Source: Mixophyes australis (Eukaryota; Chordata; Amphibia; Anura; Limnodynastidae). From it: a DNA stretch of 64,000 nt. The notes beneath the pieces are model-generated. The model saw only the letters and a program-made list of their open reading frames with translations, was not told the DNA's origin and searched no databases. Both the position numbers and the translations under genes were made by a program. The stretch covers positions 255,750,728-255,814,727 of the forward strand of contig JAVHZZ010000004.1 of NCBI GenBank assembly GCA_036250195.1. Direction: 5' to 3'. Positions 36,320 to 49,685 of this stretch are shown here, piece by piece. The first letter of the stretch is position 1; every line of letters starts with the position of its first letter.

Positions 36320-37401
36320 TGTGACAGGATGGACCGCCTATGCCACCGTCTGTTGTTGCTGGGAACCGGCTGGGCTTACTTTACCGCTCCCTTTCGTTAT
36401 CCTAAATGCACCCTCTTGTCGCAGTAGGAGGGGCTTACACGAGCTGCCACCACTGGACTCCTATACCGGCATCCTGAACCGGGTTTCTTCTGGGTAGTTG
36501 ACGCTGCTAGCGTACTTCGTTGCTGGTGTGCCTGGGCTGGTACCCCTGACCTCTCACGATAGATCAGGGTTGCTGTGGATGGATCCCCCCCCCTGGCCTA
36601 TCACACTGACCAGGGCTGCTGGGTAGCAGGCAGAGCAGCGGTACTGGAAAGCTTGGGTCCAAACCTAAGAACAACCGGCGAACGGATTAGATTTAGGGTC
36701 TAATCTGTAGATCACAGGAATACAGTAATATTGAAGATGTTTTCAAGCTGTCTTGAAGCAAGAAGTTTATTTGCTCACACTGGTTAGTGGTACCAGTGAT
36801 CAGTTCAAGTTGAAATCAGAAGAACACTTTTCACATACAAGCTAGTGCCTTTTATACATTTCAGACACGGCTATTTTTAGCATCAGGATATATTCTATTT
36901 ATACAAACATGGATTTACATGCATTGCAAAGCTAACAAAATTTACAGTTATCTATGAAATTCACTCTGGGCAAAAGGCCACACAATAACGACCCCCTGCT
37001 GGGCCTTTGGCCAGAGCAGGCATAACACTTGATCACAAAACTTCATTAGCACTTCCTGCTATCAGACTCCCTTGTACATATGCCTAATTGGAGGTTTCCA
37101 CTAGCAACCTTACAAATCCTAAACAATGACACTTCCATACTAAATACATCCCAATACACATAAGACTTCCATCCACAAAGGCTCATTGTATCAGATATAT
37201 GCATCAGAAATAAGGCATATCCTTTAGTAAGGTGAAAACAGGAAAGAACAGTTTCTACCCTGGTCTCAGAAATAACGATTTCCCATCTCAGAATATATAC
37301 AATATTAAAAATAAGCGCATTGGCAATTTATATAAATCAGCACCCTGCGCTATTTCCCTTAAATAAATTGATACCATTTATTTATGAGTGATCCAGTCAC
37401 A
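36320..37401 (-). mobile_element. Solo LTR of an LTR retrotransposon, 1082 bp
   Basis: The segment starts TGTGACAGG and ends GTCACA, so the ends form the usual TG...CA inverted repeat. It is flanked by the exact 5-bp duplication ATAGT (36315-36319 and 37402-37406). On the minus strand a TATA box (TATAAAAGG, 36848-36856) is followed about 80 nt later by AATAAA (36766-36771), the order expected for U3-R-U5, which fixes the orientation. No internal retroviral or gag-pol region follows, so this is a recombined solo LTR. A 5-bp duplication suits Gypsy or Copia elements; an endogenous retrovirus is less likely but not excluded. Confidence 0.85.
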
Positions 37402-37406
37402 ATAGT
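37402..37406. repeat. Target-site duplication of solo LTR, right
   Basis: ATAGT immediately after the GTCACA end of the LTR, identical to 36315-36319. Confidence 0.8.
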
Positions 37407-38126
37407 CCTTAACGGCATGAAGCCTATTTTAGGGCGCATCTTCCCTTGATAAACAGACCCAAATTTTGAAAATGACATTAGTAAACAATGTTAATGATAA
37501 GCTTTATTAATTAATTCAACAAAAACATAAGAAACAGGCTTACAATCCATCAGGAGTACAACATCTCCTTACATGCAGAGTGTTCTGAAACCTTGTATCC
37601 TATTTTCCTTTGTGATATCACTGTGAGCTTTCTTGGGAGAAGGTCAATGTTAACAAAAATAAACAAAACAAGCAAAATAACCCAACAACTATGGATTTCT
37701 ACTAACAGCAGACATTCAAGGATCTGCCTTTCCCAAGTACAGTCACTACACCTTTCAGTACAATGTACAGCTGAGTTTTAATTACTGACACAGAGGCACA
37801 ATATTATTATGGGAAGCAGGATTCAAAATTAAGTAACATGACCAGAATGCTTTGTAGCGAAATGAAAAGTGAACCAGCCTGCAGCTCATGACTTTTCTGG
37901 GAGATATTACTAATGCTCTACAAGACTAGTATTCATGACACCAGACATTCTTCATGTATTAGTGGACTACGTTTTCAGGAATACAAGATCTACACACAGA
38001 CTAGCAGCCTCCGCTATGTGTAGGTGACAGCTTCACTTTAAATGCCACCCTTGCACTAGAGACATGCAGAGCCAAGTCATAGAAAGGCTTTACCAACATG
38101 TATCCCTTTAAAATAAGACATGAAGG
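37407..38126. other. Upstream/intron 1 DNA
   Basis: No gene or repeat recognised. Confidence 0.4.
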
Positions 38127-38713
38127 GCCTGTGTAGAGTTGGACGCATTTCAGTCCCATATGCAAGCAAGAAAAGGCATATTTACATGTATATGTTCTGT
38201 AGGATGCATGTCAGCAGTAAATGTGAAAGTCACATTTCCACATTAGTGTAATCGAAGTGTCATATACACGATAGCGTCTGGACATTGTCATTAAAAAATG
38301 TGAAAATCACATTTACCATGTAATGTATAATTAAATACAAACATCCCCTTTCTCCCGCAGTGCACATAGACATATCAGTTAAGTAATGTGAATAGACAGC
38401 CATGGCTTCATAGAACGGACACTAATGATTTGAAATACAGATCAGCGGGAGGGTTAAAGACAAAATCAGCCCATCAGAAGCGGCTAACTAGTGCTGCTGA
38501 TCGTTGTCACATCTCGTCGCACCAGCCCTCCAGCACCTGCAAGAGACGCCACTGCTGAGGTGTATAAGCATATGCATCCAGGTCTACTGTGCTCTCACTG
38601 TACTCAGCCCATGCTTGTCCACCCCTGTCCCCACTGAGCCTCTCCAACTGTAAGTCATAAGTGCAAGATGTAGCACAAGCTGCATACGGACGTACGCATT
38701 TTTTTTGGGGCAT
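38127..38713. repeat. Possible MITE-like repeat with small ORF
   Basis: The left part begins GGGCCTGTGTAGAGTTGGAC, similar to the GGGCCTGATTCAGAG termini of common frog MITEs. The right part holds an open frame of 68 codons on the minus strand (38507-38713) with no domain that I know. A matching right terminus was not found, so the extent is approximate. Confidence 0.35.
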
Positions 38714-39750
38714 ATAGAAAACCCCAGATTATAAAGATCACCTGCCAAATTAAAATAAAAATCTGAAAATATGTAGTTTTATTTAAGGTCCTTTACCCAA
38801 TGGTTACATTAAACAACAGCAACACTGCATGTCATGTGTGATTTGATAGTTGACAATCACTTGCCCTAACTGGAGCAGGTAGCACTCCTGAACACTCCTA
38901 ATGTCGTGCAAATGCCAGTGGGCTGGGGGGGGGTTCATTGGCACCAATGAGTTCCATTCTCAATTACAAGTTTTTCCCAGTGTAAAAAAAAACCACAACA
39001 CTAGTGAAACATAGGTTTTAACACCATTGGGTAAGAAGAAATTAAAGACTGGCTTGGTGATCTATTCTAATTGTTAGACATATGAGGAGGATCAGATTGA
39101 TTGAATTTGGCCCACAGCACTTTAAAATGTTCGTGGTCCAGTGGTCAAAGGAATACAGGAAGCACATTGCATTGTGGGTGTCCCAGGAAGCAGAGTACAT
39201 CATTGGAGCACTGATGGTCTGGTTAAAAAGATCCCTCGTGTCAGTTCCGGCTCTACTAGCACTTAAAAAAAGGGAGCAAAATAGATGGCTAAGAGATTAT
39301 TCATCAAAATATAGATGTAGATTTCTAAACTTGCCACAGTGATGGGACAGGCTTATCTTGGCAATCTGTCTAGGGGTTTCCAAATTTTGTTTTGTAGGGT
39401 TTGCTTACCTTCTGTTACTAACAATTCCTATCGGTGCAGCTTGGCCAAACCACTCACACTGTAAAGGTGAACTTCATTGCGCAGGGACACTCAAGTCATA
39501 ACCCCCCCAAACAAACACTTGCCTTTTGGACATCCCCTCTAGGATTCCCTGGAAGTGAGGTCTATAGAGTAGACAAGTATGACCATCCTCAACATAGAGC
39601 CCATTGCTCCAGATTCACATTTTAAGTAAATGGAATGGATATGTACAGAAAACTAAATGCATTACTTTTTTGTGCTGGTATGTATGTGTGCACTGACACA
39701 CCTGCTTACTCCCAGCAAATTTACATATACATGTAAGAAAAAAAAAAAAT
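38714..39750. other. Upstream/intron 1 DNA
   Basis: No gene recognised. The 86-codon ORF at 39082-39342 has no family pattern. G-run at 38924-38933. Confidence 0.4.
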
Positions 39751-40072
39751 CTGCAGTGGCTTAGTGGTTAGCACTTCTGCCACACAGCACTGGGGTCATG
39801 AGTTTGATTCCCAACCATAGCCTTATCTGTGAGGAGTTTGTATGTTCTCCCCATGTTTGTGTGGGTTTCCTCCGGGTGCTCCGGTTTCCTCCCACACTCC
39901 AAAAACATACTGGTAGGTTAATTAGCTGCTATCAAAATTGACCCTAGTCTCTCTGTGTCTGTGTGTTTGTGGGGGAATTTACACTAAGCTCCAATGGGGC
40001 AGGGACTGATATGAACGAGTTCTCTGTACAGCGCTGCGGAATTAGTGGCGCTATATAAATAACTGATGATGA
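39751..40072 (+). mobile_element. tRNA-derived SINE with L2-type tail (copy 2)
   Basis: The A-box-like GTGGCTTAGTGG lies near 39756-39767 and a B-box-like GAGTTTGATTCCC near 39799-39811. The body includes GGGTTTCCTCCGGGTGCTCC and the tail TGGCGCTATATAAATAACTG with GATGAT. An A-run of 14 precedes it directly. Confidence 0.9.
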
Positions 40073-43000
40073 TAAAATCCAAGAGCAGTCTACCATCTTT
40101 GTAATTCTACTGCCCTGGCCTGATGTGCCCTTTCCACAAATCCTGGTGTGCAAGAAGATTGGCTTTTATTTGTGTACTTTTTCCCTGCCCTCTTTCTCTT
40201 GTCCATCTGTGCCCAAAAGCAAAGCCTGCAGTGACCACAGCACTATGTGCAATGATGTGGCAATAAACTCCTCCTCCCATCAGCCATTGCTTGCATTCAT
40301 CCTGTAACAGAATTAAACACTCTCTGCCAGTGACATTACTAAACTGCCTGATATACCTACTAATTTATTTTGGTGGGATACCCTGATTTGTGGGCCGCAA
40401 AAGGGGTGGGGCTTACACAAATCAAAGCATTTATGAGTAGAACTTGGGCAGAATGGATTCTAAATGTTGGAAGGTATGCTGGTTGCATCACTAATTTTGG
40501 AATCTTGCAGAGGAAACAGCTTCGGTGAAAGTAACATAAAACAAGAGTTTAAAGTGGAAATTGTGCCACAAAACTCCACAGCTGGATACACTTGTATGTG
40601 AATTTGCACGATCAAGCAAAATCCCCCCCCCTTAAAAATCCTGTGTTTACCCCTGGCTGCGAATCAAGACCACTTACCTGCCATGAAATCTTTAGTGAAC
40701 AATCCTCTCTGCAACAAAACTTTTGTTTCGTTGAGAGGGGGACAGGTTCTATTGAGGAGTAGAATTACTCAGAGGCTGGATGGCAAATTTTAGCACAGGG
40801 AGGCGAGAGGAAAAAAATGCAAATAGTTAAATTATGGGGCAGGCACAGATGGGGGACACACTCCATTGGTAGAGGCAAGTAACACTATCCTGAGTTAAGT
40901 ATTTAGTGCTAGCTGTAAAAATCATAGCTCTATGGGGGTGGTGCTAAACAGCTGAAGGTTGCTTAAGACCTGGGAAATCTCTGATAAAGCCTTTGTTAAA
41001 TGTGACGAAGCAGTGAAAGAGCTTTTTCCTGGCACTTTATGAAATAGAGGAGAGCCTAAAATTCTGTAAATAGACCGGTTAGCATGTTATGCATGCAGAG
41101 TTTAACAGAATAGCGGGTAGACCCATTTACATTCATACAAAAGTTTTTGTATTTTATATTGGACAGGTTCAGTAAATATTTATTTTTTGCATGATAGGCT
41201 CATGAAGACACATCCACCCAAGCATGTAGAACATGTAAAACATATGGGACAGATTCATGTAAGGCACGCAACGCACAAGAGGCAAAAAGGAAAGATATTT
41301 TAAGTGTCCATGTCTGAAAAATATATAAACAAAAATTCTACCATGCTTTTGTGTTAAACTATATTTTAATGTTGTAATTCATCTACCAATAAAAAAAAAA
41401 AACAACTTTATATACAATTGATATTATATAGGAGTTACAAATAACTATTTTAAATAGCAAAGTACTAAGGTTTGTATCAATACAATATTATTCTTAGTGT
41501 AATTTGTAGCCATCACCCTTAGCAGAAACAGACATTGCCTCCAGTATACCATCAATGTTACAGGGACTGGTCTCTAGCTAGGTACTTAAATGTGTTTCTG
41601 TAAAACTGCAGCATATGAGGCGAGCGGCATCCCTCAGTTACCATGGCAATGCTGCGGCTGCTGAGCTGGGCAGCTGACAGCTTCTTTAGTATGGAAGGAA
41701 CAAAACGCCTCGACCCACCACTCTCCTTGCAAGAAATATAAGCCTTGAAGACACCCCCACTAATAATTACAGACTATCCAGAGCAGCTGGGAGAAAGGAG
41801 GGAGTTCTATTGTCTGAATTGGGGCTGACATGAAATGAATCTATCCAGTGCAGCAGCCTTAATGTGTCATCAGACACTCATAGGGGAAGCAGATATGACA
41901 ATTTGTGTATGATTGGGATATAAGCAAAGCAATGCCCAGGAAGGGGGGAGCAGACAGAAACCATGAAATGAGTGATAGACTAATGAGGTCATATCCTGAA
42001 GGGGAAAGAAGGAAATCTGACCTTCCATCCCACAAAGGACAAAGAACTTCTCTTAAAAGCAGAGAATGAGAGAAGATGTTATACTATAAGAACACATGAC
42101 ATCCTCCAAAATCGGAGCCATTGCGGAACAGCTGGTGACAAAAGACCACCCTTCCTAAAAATACGTTCTGATGCAGATGATCACCTGTAAACCACCTTTG
42201 AAATGTAATATTCCCTCATTAGCCTTTAGGTTTGTTACCCACTGGCGTTAAAAAAGCAGCAGTATCACATGACAAATGCATGCAGTGTGTAACCATTGCC
42301 ACAGAAAAAGGGGGGGCATTCTTTAAACGTAAGCGATAAAACGCAGACACTATCCAAAAGCATTGTGCCTGATCACAGGCACAAGTGGAAGTGGGGTCAT
42401 TGGAACCAATTTATTCCATCTCCACCCACATTAATAGGCTTTTACTGGTGTTACAAAGTGTTACAAATGTTGTAAAAACACCTTTTTTAGTGGCTAACTG
42501 GCCTAATATTATAATCATTGGCAGCATTTGGAAATCATTTCCATGGACACATTGCTTTGGAGCGATTGCATGTAAACATGTCACACGCGATACTGTCTCA
42601 GCGGACCCAGAAACACTACAATACCCATCACGTCATGTTTAGGGTACTTAACAATAAAGTTTTGCATTTAAAAAATGGATTCCTTAAAAAAAAATAAAAA
42701 AATAAAAATGGTAACTATGTAATATGCATTTAATTTTTTATTTTTATTTTCTCCATATGATGATACAGCCAAATTGGTTTTGCCATTTCCGCAAATTCAA
42801 TGAAGCAGATCAGAGATGCATCTAAAAACAAATACATCTCGTTTTACCATCAGGAAAAAAACAAGATTTATAGAATAATGGGATATGTTAAAGTATTTTG
42901 CAAGTCAATAGATTTAAAATAGGGAAAAATAAATATGGCAAAAGATTTTTAGATTAAAGAACAAAGTGTAAGCTGTGAGAACATATCTGTAGTCTAAATG

Positions 43001-45800
43001 TAACCTAGTCAGACCTTATTTACCCCCTACTTGTAACTTGTAATTTTAAAGGCCTTCACTTTTATTACTCACCAACATACCCACTTCCCTGCCATGTCTC
43101 TTCCATGTTGTCTAGGAATTTTAGTTTGCCCTAATTCAAACAATCAATGAGGGAAGTATTCACCTCATTACAATCCTGTCACCGACAGGAAAGGAGGAAG
43201 TCATCACTTTACAGTATACCCAAATCTAGTAGTACACAGTGTGGAAGCAATGCTTTATGGGAAATAAAGAGATACCTCACAACAGGAAACAAACACAGCT
43301 GGGAACTGGCAGCTACTACTAGCTATGTGATTTCAGATAATTACATAAAAATCAAACATCACATTATGCGAGTGCTATTATGAGAATCAGTAGCAGTTTG
43401 GGGCTATTTGTCCCAGAGGCAGTCATCTAGGACCACCATGTGCAGGGTCTGTGCACAGACTCACAGTAATTCCTGCTAAGGAATCTGTAGGTAGTTGGCC
43501 GCAGTCATTGGTGGCTTTGCGAGTGGTCTCCACAGCGCCGAGAGGGGAAGATCACTAGGGGGAGAACAGTGCAGTGTAGGGTCCCCCTTTAATTTTCCAT
43601 ATAAGGTCCCACAAAACCTAGGGCTGCCTCCGATTCATCCAGTCCATACAGACAGGGGTTTAAATAACGAGGCAAGTGAGGTGGTAGTAGTAGTCGTCTC
43701 AGCAACAGATTTTGGTAGGCAGCAATGGGTACAGATTTTAGAAATTCTTATTTGCATGGTTTAAGTGAGTAGCTCCCCTTTGTTTGCAAGCAGCAATCTC
43801 GCATAGTTTTTTTTGTGCTTTAAATCTTACCTGTCTACCCTCCGGGAATATCCGAGGGGCTCACAATTTCAGACAGTTCTCCCAGACCCCCGAGAGAGCA
43901 GGCCTTTCTCCTGGATCACACACAATTCCTAGTTAGGTGGACAGGAATGGGGCCTCTGTTGCACAATTTGCCTTGAAAAGCCGTATTTAAGCATTGCACC
44001 TAAGTGCAATGATGTGATTGCGACATTTCACTATGGGGTGTGGCCAAATAATGCAATTTGCAGTGTTAAGTCCCTCCTGCACTTGCCATTTGTTTTTAAA
44101 GTTGGCAAGTATGCGCTAAATAGCAAATTAAAACAGCAGTAGATTTTTTTTTTTCTCTTTAAATAGCAAGTTAAGTATCTTTTAAGCATGTATCTGATGT
44201 AATTTTTTAGCTATCCTCGTACAATTCAATATCACCTTTTAAAAATGACTACCAGACAGTCTGGAGTGCCCATCTGAGTTTTGAGCAAAGCCTGTCTGCT
44301 CACTAACATCATGTGAAAATGTGAAACGTGACTATGGTTACCATGTTAGTTCAGAGTCATAGATTATTATTGGTAGAGTGAAGAAACAGAGAAAAACTAG
44401 TAATTCTAAAGCTTTTCTTATAGCCTGCCACAGGCGATGTTTGGTTTTGGGTTTTTTTAACAACACCCCCAAACAAACCCACACCTTTTTTTTCCTCCAT
44501 AGAATTGCTGGGTTAATAATTAGTGATATCACATGTATATTATAAAATATATTTTATATTACACCACTAAAAATGTGTAGAGATATCTGAAGAGATGAGC
44601 ACTATTTCAGTTGCTGTCTCAGGTGTCTAATAACCTATTGTCTAAAATAGGGCAGAGCAAAACAAAACAAATTAGGACAAAACATATTTACTAAGAGGAT
44701 AAAACACACTAAAGTATTATAAATTTAGGAAGCAGACCTTTCTTGGCATCCAGTGTGTGGTTTACCCCCACAGGTCCATGTGTCAGCACCAAAAGGGACA
44801 ATTTGGAAAAGGAAAGAGGAACAGGAGGATTTTGGTGCAACAGACGAACACTTGGAAGGTATGCAGTCTTTTACTTCATTGGATCGATATAACAAACAAA
44901 AAAGGTGTGTTATTTTATAGTACAATAAACCTGCACTGCATAAAACAGCCAACAGTAGAAGCTTTAGTATCCAAAGAAAAAGAATATTGAACATTAAATC
45001 CTGCTGGCACAGTTGTTTTGTTATAGGCATTTATGACGTATACAGTAGCAAAGTAGTCAGGTTATATTTGTCACAAAGAATCTGTTTGAGTGCTTTATAG
45101 GAAAGTATTTATATAGAAAATAATTATTTATGGGGGCAGGACATAATGTTGCCTTATATTAAAAAAAAAAAATGCTGCCATCATTTCATTTACCTTGCAT
45201 TTAATCCTGGCTGTGACAACCCACACCGGCACTGTCACTACAGAGAAATGTTGCATTGCCAGCAATCCTATTGTCAGAGTGCTTGGCACAAACGCTGTAA
45301 ATTGGACAAACCGTCAGCATCAAACCCTGCCAAAGGAAAGATGGGAGGCTTACTCCGCTCTCGCTATATCTTTTATGTACTGGCTAACAAGCTCTAATGG
45401 CTAAAATACAAATATAAAGTAAAACAAGCTGCTCTGTATATCAGGGTTATTCTCAGCCAGATTTATGAACCAGATTGTCAAAGGTTATAGAGCAATCGGC
45501 ACACATTCAATGCGCTCTGCAATAAAGCAGTACAAAGGCCCATACTGCCCCCTCCTATTACCAAACACATGCAATTATCGCATCCAAAGAGACAGAAAAG
45601 AGGCGATTGGCAAATGCTCAACATGTGAGCTACTGCACAAGGATGGGGACTAGCATCTCAGATTTAGTCTCCTTGTGACCCCAAGGTATGACTAATAAAT
45701 CATGAGACATATCAATGGTTGGTTGTAAGCAAATCAAGTGTTTGTAAACACTCTGCCACAAAATTGATCATATACACATATTAAAATGCACAGTGTGGAA
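40073..45800. other. Upstream/intron 1 DNA
   Basis: No gene recognised over 5.7 kb. It contains an X-box-like motif at 41637-41650 in a locally GC-richer patch (41600-41720), plus A/T and C runs. All ORFs are under 105 codons and show no domain pattern. Confidence 0.4.
41637..41650. promoter_or_regulatory. RFX X-box-like motif
   Basis: GTTACCATGGCAAT matches 13 of 14 positions of GTTRCCATGGYAAC. It sits in a GC-richer patch followed by GCTGCGGCTGCTGAGC, so a regulatory element is possible but unproven. Confidence 0.35.
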
Positions 45801-46450
45801 GTTCTTAGTGTTTACCATAATACCTTAATAAACCAATAAAGACACAGACACCAGATTAACGTTGGAATAAAATATATTTATTAAATGGCTAATATTTAAA
45901 CTAAAGGGGCTGAAAGGCGGACGAGAGCAGGGCAGTCAGCAAACACAAAACCAATAACGGTGGAAAGGTCAGACCATTGTACCACCAACCCAGGATCATG
46001 CCTTATATATTGGCCGGTGCGAAATATCTGTCCAATGGCAAGACTACACCCCAGTTATATCCACCAGTAAAATATCCAACATACTGGTAGAGTCCCATTC
46101 ACTGGACCCAACACACGTGATGACAACACAATCCAAGAGGGGGAGTAGTGACCTATGACAAGATGACCCAAGCACCATATGCAAACTTACCAACTGCACT
46201 GCTCTCCCACCAATATCATAATGAACAACCAATAACTGCCGGGTGGGCGGGAGGAAATCTGGAAACAGAGAGGGGCAAATGGAGGAGAACCTTCACCTAT
46301 ATAAAATTAAACCACTCCCCTCCTCTGTCCCATTGGTTACAAATAGCAGAAGCCCATAGGCTAAACACCTAATCACTCACCCACGTGATTTTAACTTTGT
46401 TTAGTCTGAAGGCCACACTTCCCATATACACATACATATATACACACACA
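45801..46450 (-). repeat. Possible LTR-like or other repeat
   Basis: On the minus strand a TATATAAGG box near 46003-46011 is followed by AATAAA-type signals near 45870-45885, the order seen in LTRs. No matching ends or target duplication could be fixed, so this is weak. Confidence 0.25.
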
Positions 46451-49039
46451 CACTAACCTCAAATAACCAAAAAACTAAAATACACCTTCCTATTACATAT
46501 ATTATTCAGGATATTAAAGGGTCACCAGCATTACCAGGGGCCTTGACGACTCCTCTGTCTTCCAACCAGAGGAGTCGTCAAACAGTAGCTTTATTCAGAA
46601 AAAAAAAAGGTTATATCACTGTGATTACTTTAATACAAAGCAGCTGATCCGCCAACATATACAACTGGTGTCCCAATATTAGCTTCTCAAAAGCAATTAT
46701 TTATTCCTTCTTCTGTTATATAATACCCAAGAGGCTGGGAAAAAATGCATAAGCATTGCTAAACGGAAAGGTTTGTTGCAAACAATAGGGGAAAACAACT
46801 TTTAAATGTTCATATAAATGTAACATTCAGCTACTTCGTTTCAAACTGTGTAGAAATGTATCACACAAGAGTACAGGATATATCGTACTATATCATGTTT
46901 TGTTTAAAAGGGGGGAATTAAAATCCTCACTTTATTTTACCAATTGCATCATTCGAAATGGCCAATAAAAATAACAGTTAAAGTATATAAATGCATTCTA
47001 TTGCTTCTGAAACCCATGAAAATATAACCTATGCGACAAGGGGTTAAACAAAATAACCTCTGTGTGTTCCCTGCTCCTCTTTGCTCAAAGTTAGATATTA
47101 GGCCCTACAGCATTGCCTGTACTTTCCACAGCTAAAACAACCTAAACGTTATTTATTAACAGATATTAGGAAACAATGTTTACCAGCTTGGAAAGTGGTG
47201 TGGAGAATTTTCAACCATATCCGATTTAATCTGGTGCAGCCATGACGCACATGAAAAAAAATTTCCTTCTTAGATTATTTAATGAAATTTAAAGATATTG
47301 TAGCACCTAGCATGGACATACAATGATAATAATGTAAGTTGATAGACCAGCATTTGCTATAAACCACCACAGTATTGTCAAGGAATTCATATATTCCAAG
47401 CTCATTGCATGGTAGATGAGGGCACCCATTCCTAGAGTCTCACCAACATTTCTGAAGAGTAAAATTTTGGTCGAGAAGAATGTTTAAATATCTACCCACC
47501 ATTCTGGGCCAAACATTAACTGTGCCTAAGGTGTTCGACAAATTGAAAATGAGTATTTAAAATTCAATTGACTAGTCAACTAATATTATGTCCAAGAATC
47601 AGGCCTTTGGTGAGGGGGAGGGTGGGGTGTCTTACGGCATAAGAGTCCATGTCCAGTACAGTGACATTTTGACTGTGTAAGAAGCTTAATATACACTTTA
47701 GCAGCCTTACCAAACAAATCTCATCAATGTAATTGTTTGAGTGATCAGTGTGGGTTTCACATCAGGTTAGAATTTCAACAACAAAATCAAATCTCTACCT
47801 TGTTTTATAAACCCTAAATACAAGTTTTGGGTGGTGACATTCCCCTAAATTAATAGGCACCTTGGTAAGAAACGTATTGACGATAGCATGACTTAACCCC
47901 AAAACACCATAAAATGGACGGTCAATACAATCCGCTACTGGGCTGGAAATTAAATTGAGATATGAAAAAAAAAAAAAAAAAACCTGTATAAAACAAAAAG
48001 AGGAACCAAGCCTTAATCTTCAAAATCCTCTTAGTTAAATCAATCAGTTACCTTAGTAGCAGATGTACTCCTGCACAGACAAAACAACATCAGCTAGTGT
48101 GAGTACACTGCAATCCAACAATATTACAGGTCACAAAGAACTTTACTGTTGAATCTACCGTCATTGCCTGCTACAAACCTAGAATAGTTCTATTACACAT
48201 TTCCAAGTTAAATACAAAAAAACACCATCATTTGTATTCAGACTTATTTAGAGAATGGACAGTATTTGCCATACCTGTGTTAGCGGTAAATAAACAATTT
48301 ATATACATTACTAGCTTCAGTGCCACCCTTATAGGTATAGCCATGAAAAAGCAGAACCCATCCATAAAAAAAAAAAATTGTCTCCAGCTTTTTAAATCTC
48401 CCAAAAAAAAAAGAAAAAGATCTATGTTACTTAGTAGATGGACGAGTTTATAATCACCGGCATAAATAGGACATTCTGGACTCCACTGTAAAGTTAATCA
48501 ACCGCAACCCGTATACATAATGGCTCAGATCTCTAACAATTTTCTGGTCATCACAACCTGTGACATCAGAAAGACAAGTATAAAATGCCAAGAAAAGGAC
48601 AGCTTATGGCATCATTGAGCAGTAGAAAATAGTATTCAGCGAGCAGGAGCTACACATCTTTTGGGGTTATGTGAGCCCAGTAGTGTTTGTAGTACCCTAT
48701 GCAGCCTGTGTATAAAATTGCTTGCAAAGAAGACAGATTCAACCTGAACTAGGTGGTGCAATGCTTGCCACATTAACCACAGGAGTCCTACAATCATTTT
48801 AGCCCCACCAGTATAGTAGGACTTTACAATTACGCTTGGGAAACATGAAAACAAGGGGAGCCTGGATCAGAGACCCTTTTATGCATGGTCTACACCATCA
48901 CAGAAGGTGGTGCTAGACGCCCTAATTTTGGGGCTTGCAATGAATAAAACTATTATATATCTATAATAAAAATCATCGAAAACCCTTAAATGGGCTGGAC
49001 AAAACAACTAGTTCAAAATGATTAGATTTCAAGCAAGTG
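46451..49039. other. Upstream/intron 1 DNA with a perfect hairpin
   Basis: No gene recognised. The hairpin at 46543-46581 is listed separately. A-runs lie at 47966-47981 and 48365-48377. Confidence 0.4.
46543..46581. repeat. Perfect 15-bp hairpin
   Basis: TTGACGACTCCTCTG (46543-46557) and CAGAGGAGTCGTCAA (46567-46581) are exact complements around a 9-nt loop. It is not a histone-type stem-loop, and no terminal repeats were seen around it. Confidence 0.85.
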
Positions 49040-49685
49040 ATTCTCTTTCACTTAGGAACTGAATTCACCTGTGGCGAGTACCAGATGCCCGATATATAAA
49101 AATCACTCATTAAACGAGCTTGGATTTTGAAAAGGACTCAATATATCATGTTTTGTGTCACTGTGTGTACTGCACTGAGCATGGAGAAAAGAAAGAAGGC
49201 CATTGTCTGAAGAAGAGGTCAGATAGATTATCGCCAAGTATAGACCATTTCAAGGCTACAAATCAATCTCCAGAGACCTTGATGTTCCTGTTTCCACTGT
49301 ATGTAATGTAATTAGGAGTTTAAGGCACATTGCACTGTAGCCAACTACCGTGGACATGGCTGCAAGAGAAAAGTTGATTAAAGATTGTTCAAATGCTGGA
49401 GAAGGCTGAAGTTAATATATATGGATATAGATCCATATTAGAAATTAGAGCTTTTTGATAAGGCAAATCAGCCTTACATTTACAGAAAGCAAAATGAAGC
49501 CTTCAAAGAAATGACGACATTCCCTACAGTCAAACATGGAGCAGGTTCAGGGATGTCGCATCTGGCACTGGGTGCCTTGAACATGTGCACCAAACACACT
49601 TCAGAAAGCACCCAGGAATGGTCCAAGACAAGATGCTGGACTGTTCTGAAGAGGCCATTTCTTTTCAATTATATAAAATATTAAA
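49040..49685 (+). pseudogene. Tc1-like DNA transposon relic (transposase fragments)
   Basis: The order of fragments matches Tc1 elements: an upstream stretch near 49067-49110, AGCATGGAGAAAAGAAAG near the start, ATCTCCAGAGACCTTGATGT (helix-turn-helix part), CACTGTAGCCAACTACCGTG and GGCTGCAAGAGAAAAGTTGA (GRKRK-type linker), then TTCCCTACAGTCAAACATGG and CTGGCACTGGGTGCCTTGA from the catalytic domain, and CCAAACACACTTCAGAAAGC (DPKHTS region). Large internal parts are deleted and the frame is broken, so it is inactive. Terminal inverted repeats were not resolved. Confidence 0.75.

Noticed and set aside
36320..37401. A full endogenous retrovirus or Gypsy element
   Set aside because: No gag, protease or pol coding pattern is found on either side; only one LTR is present between matched target duplications.
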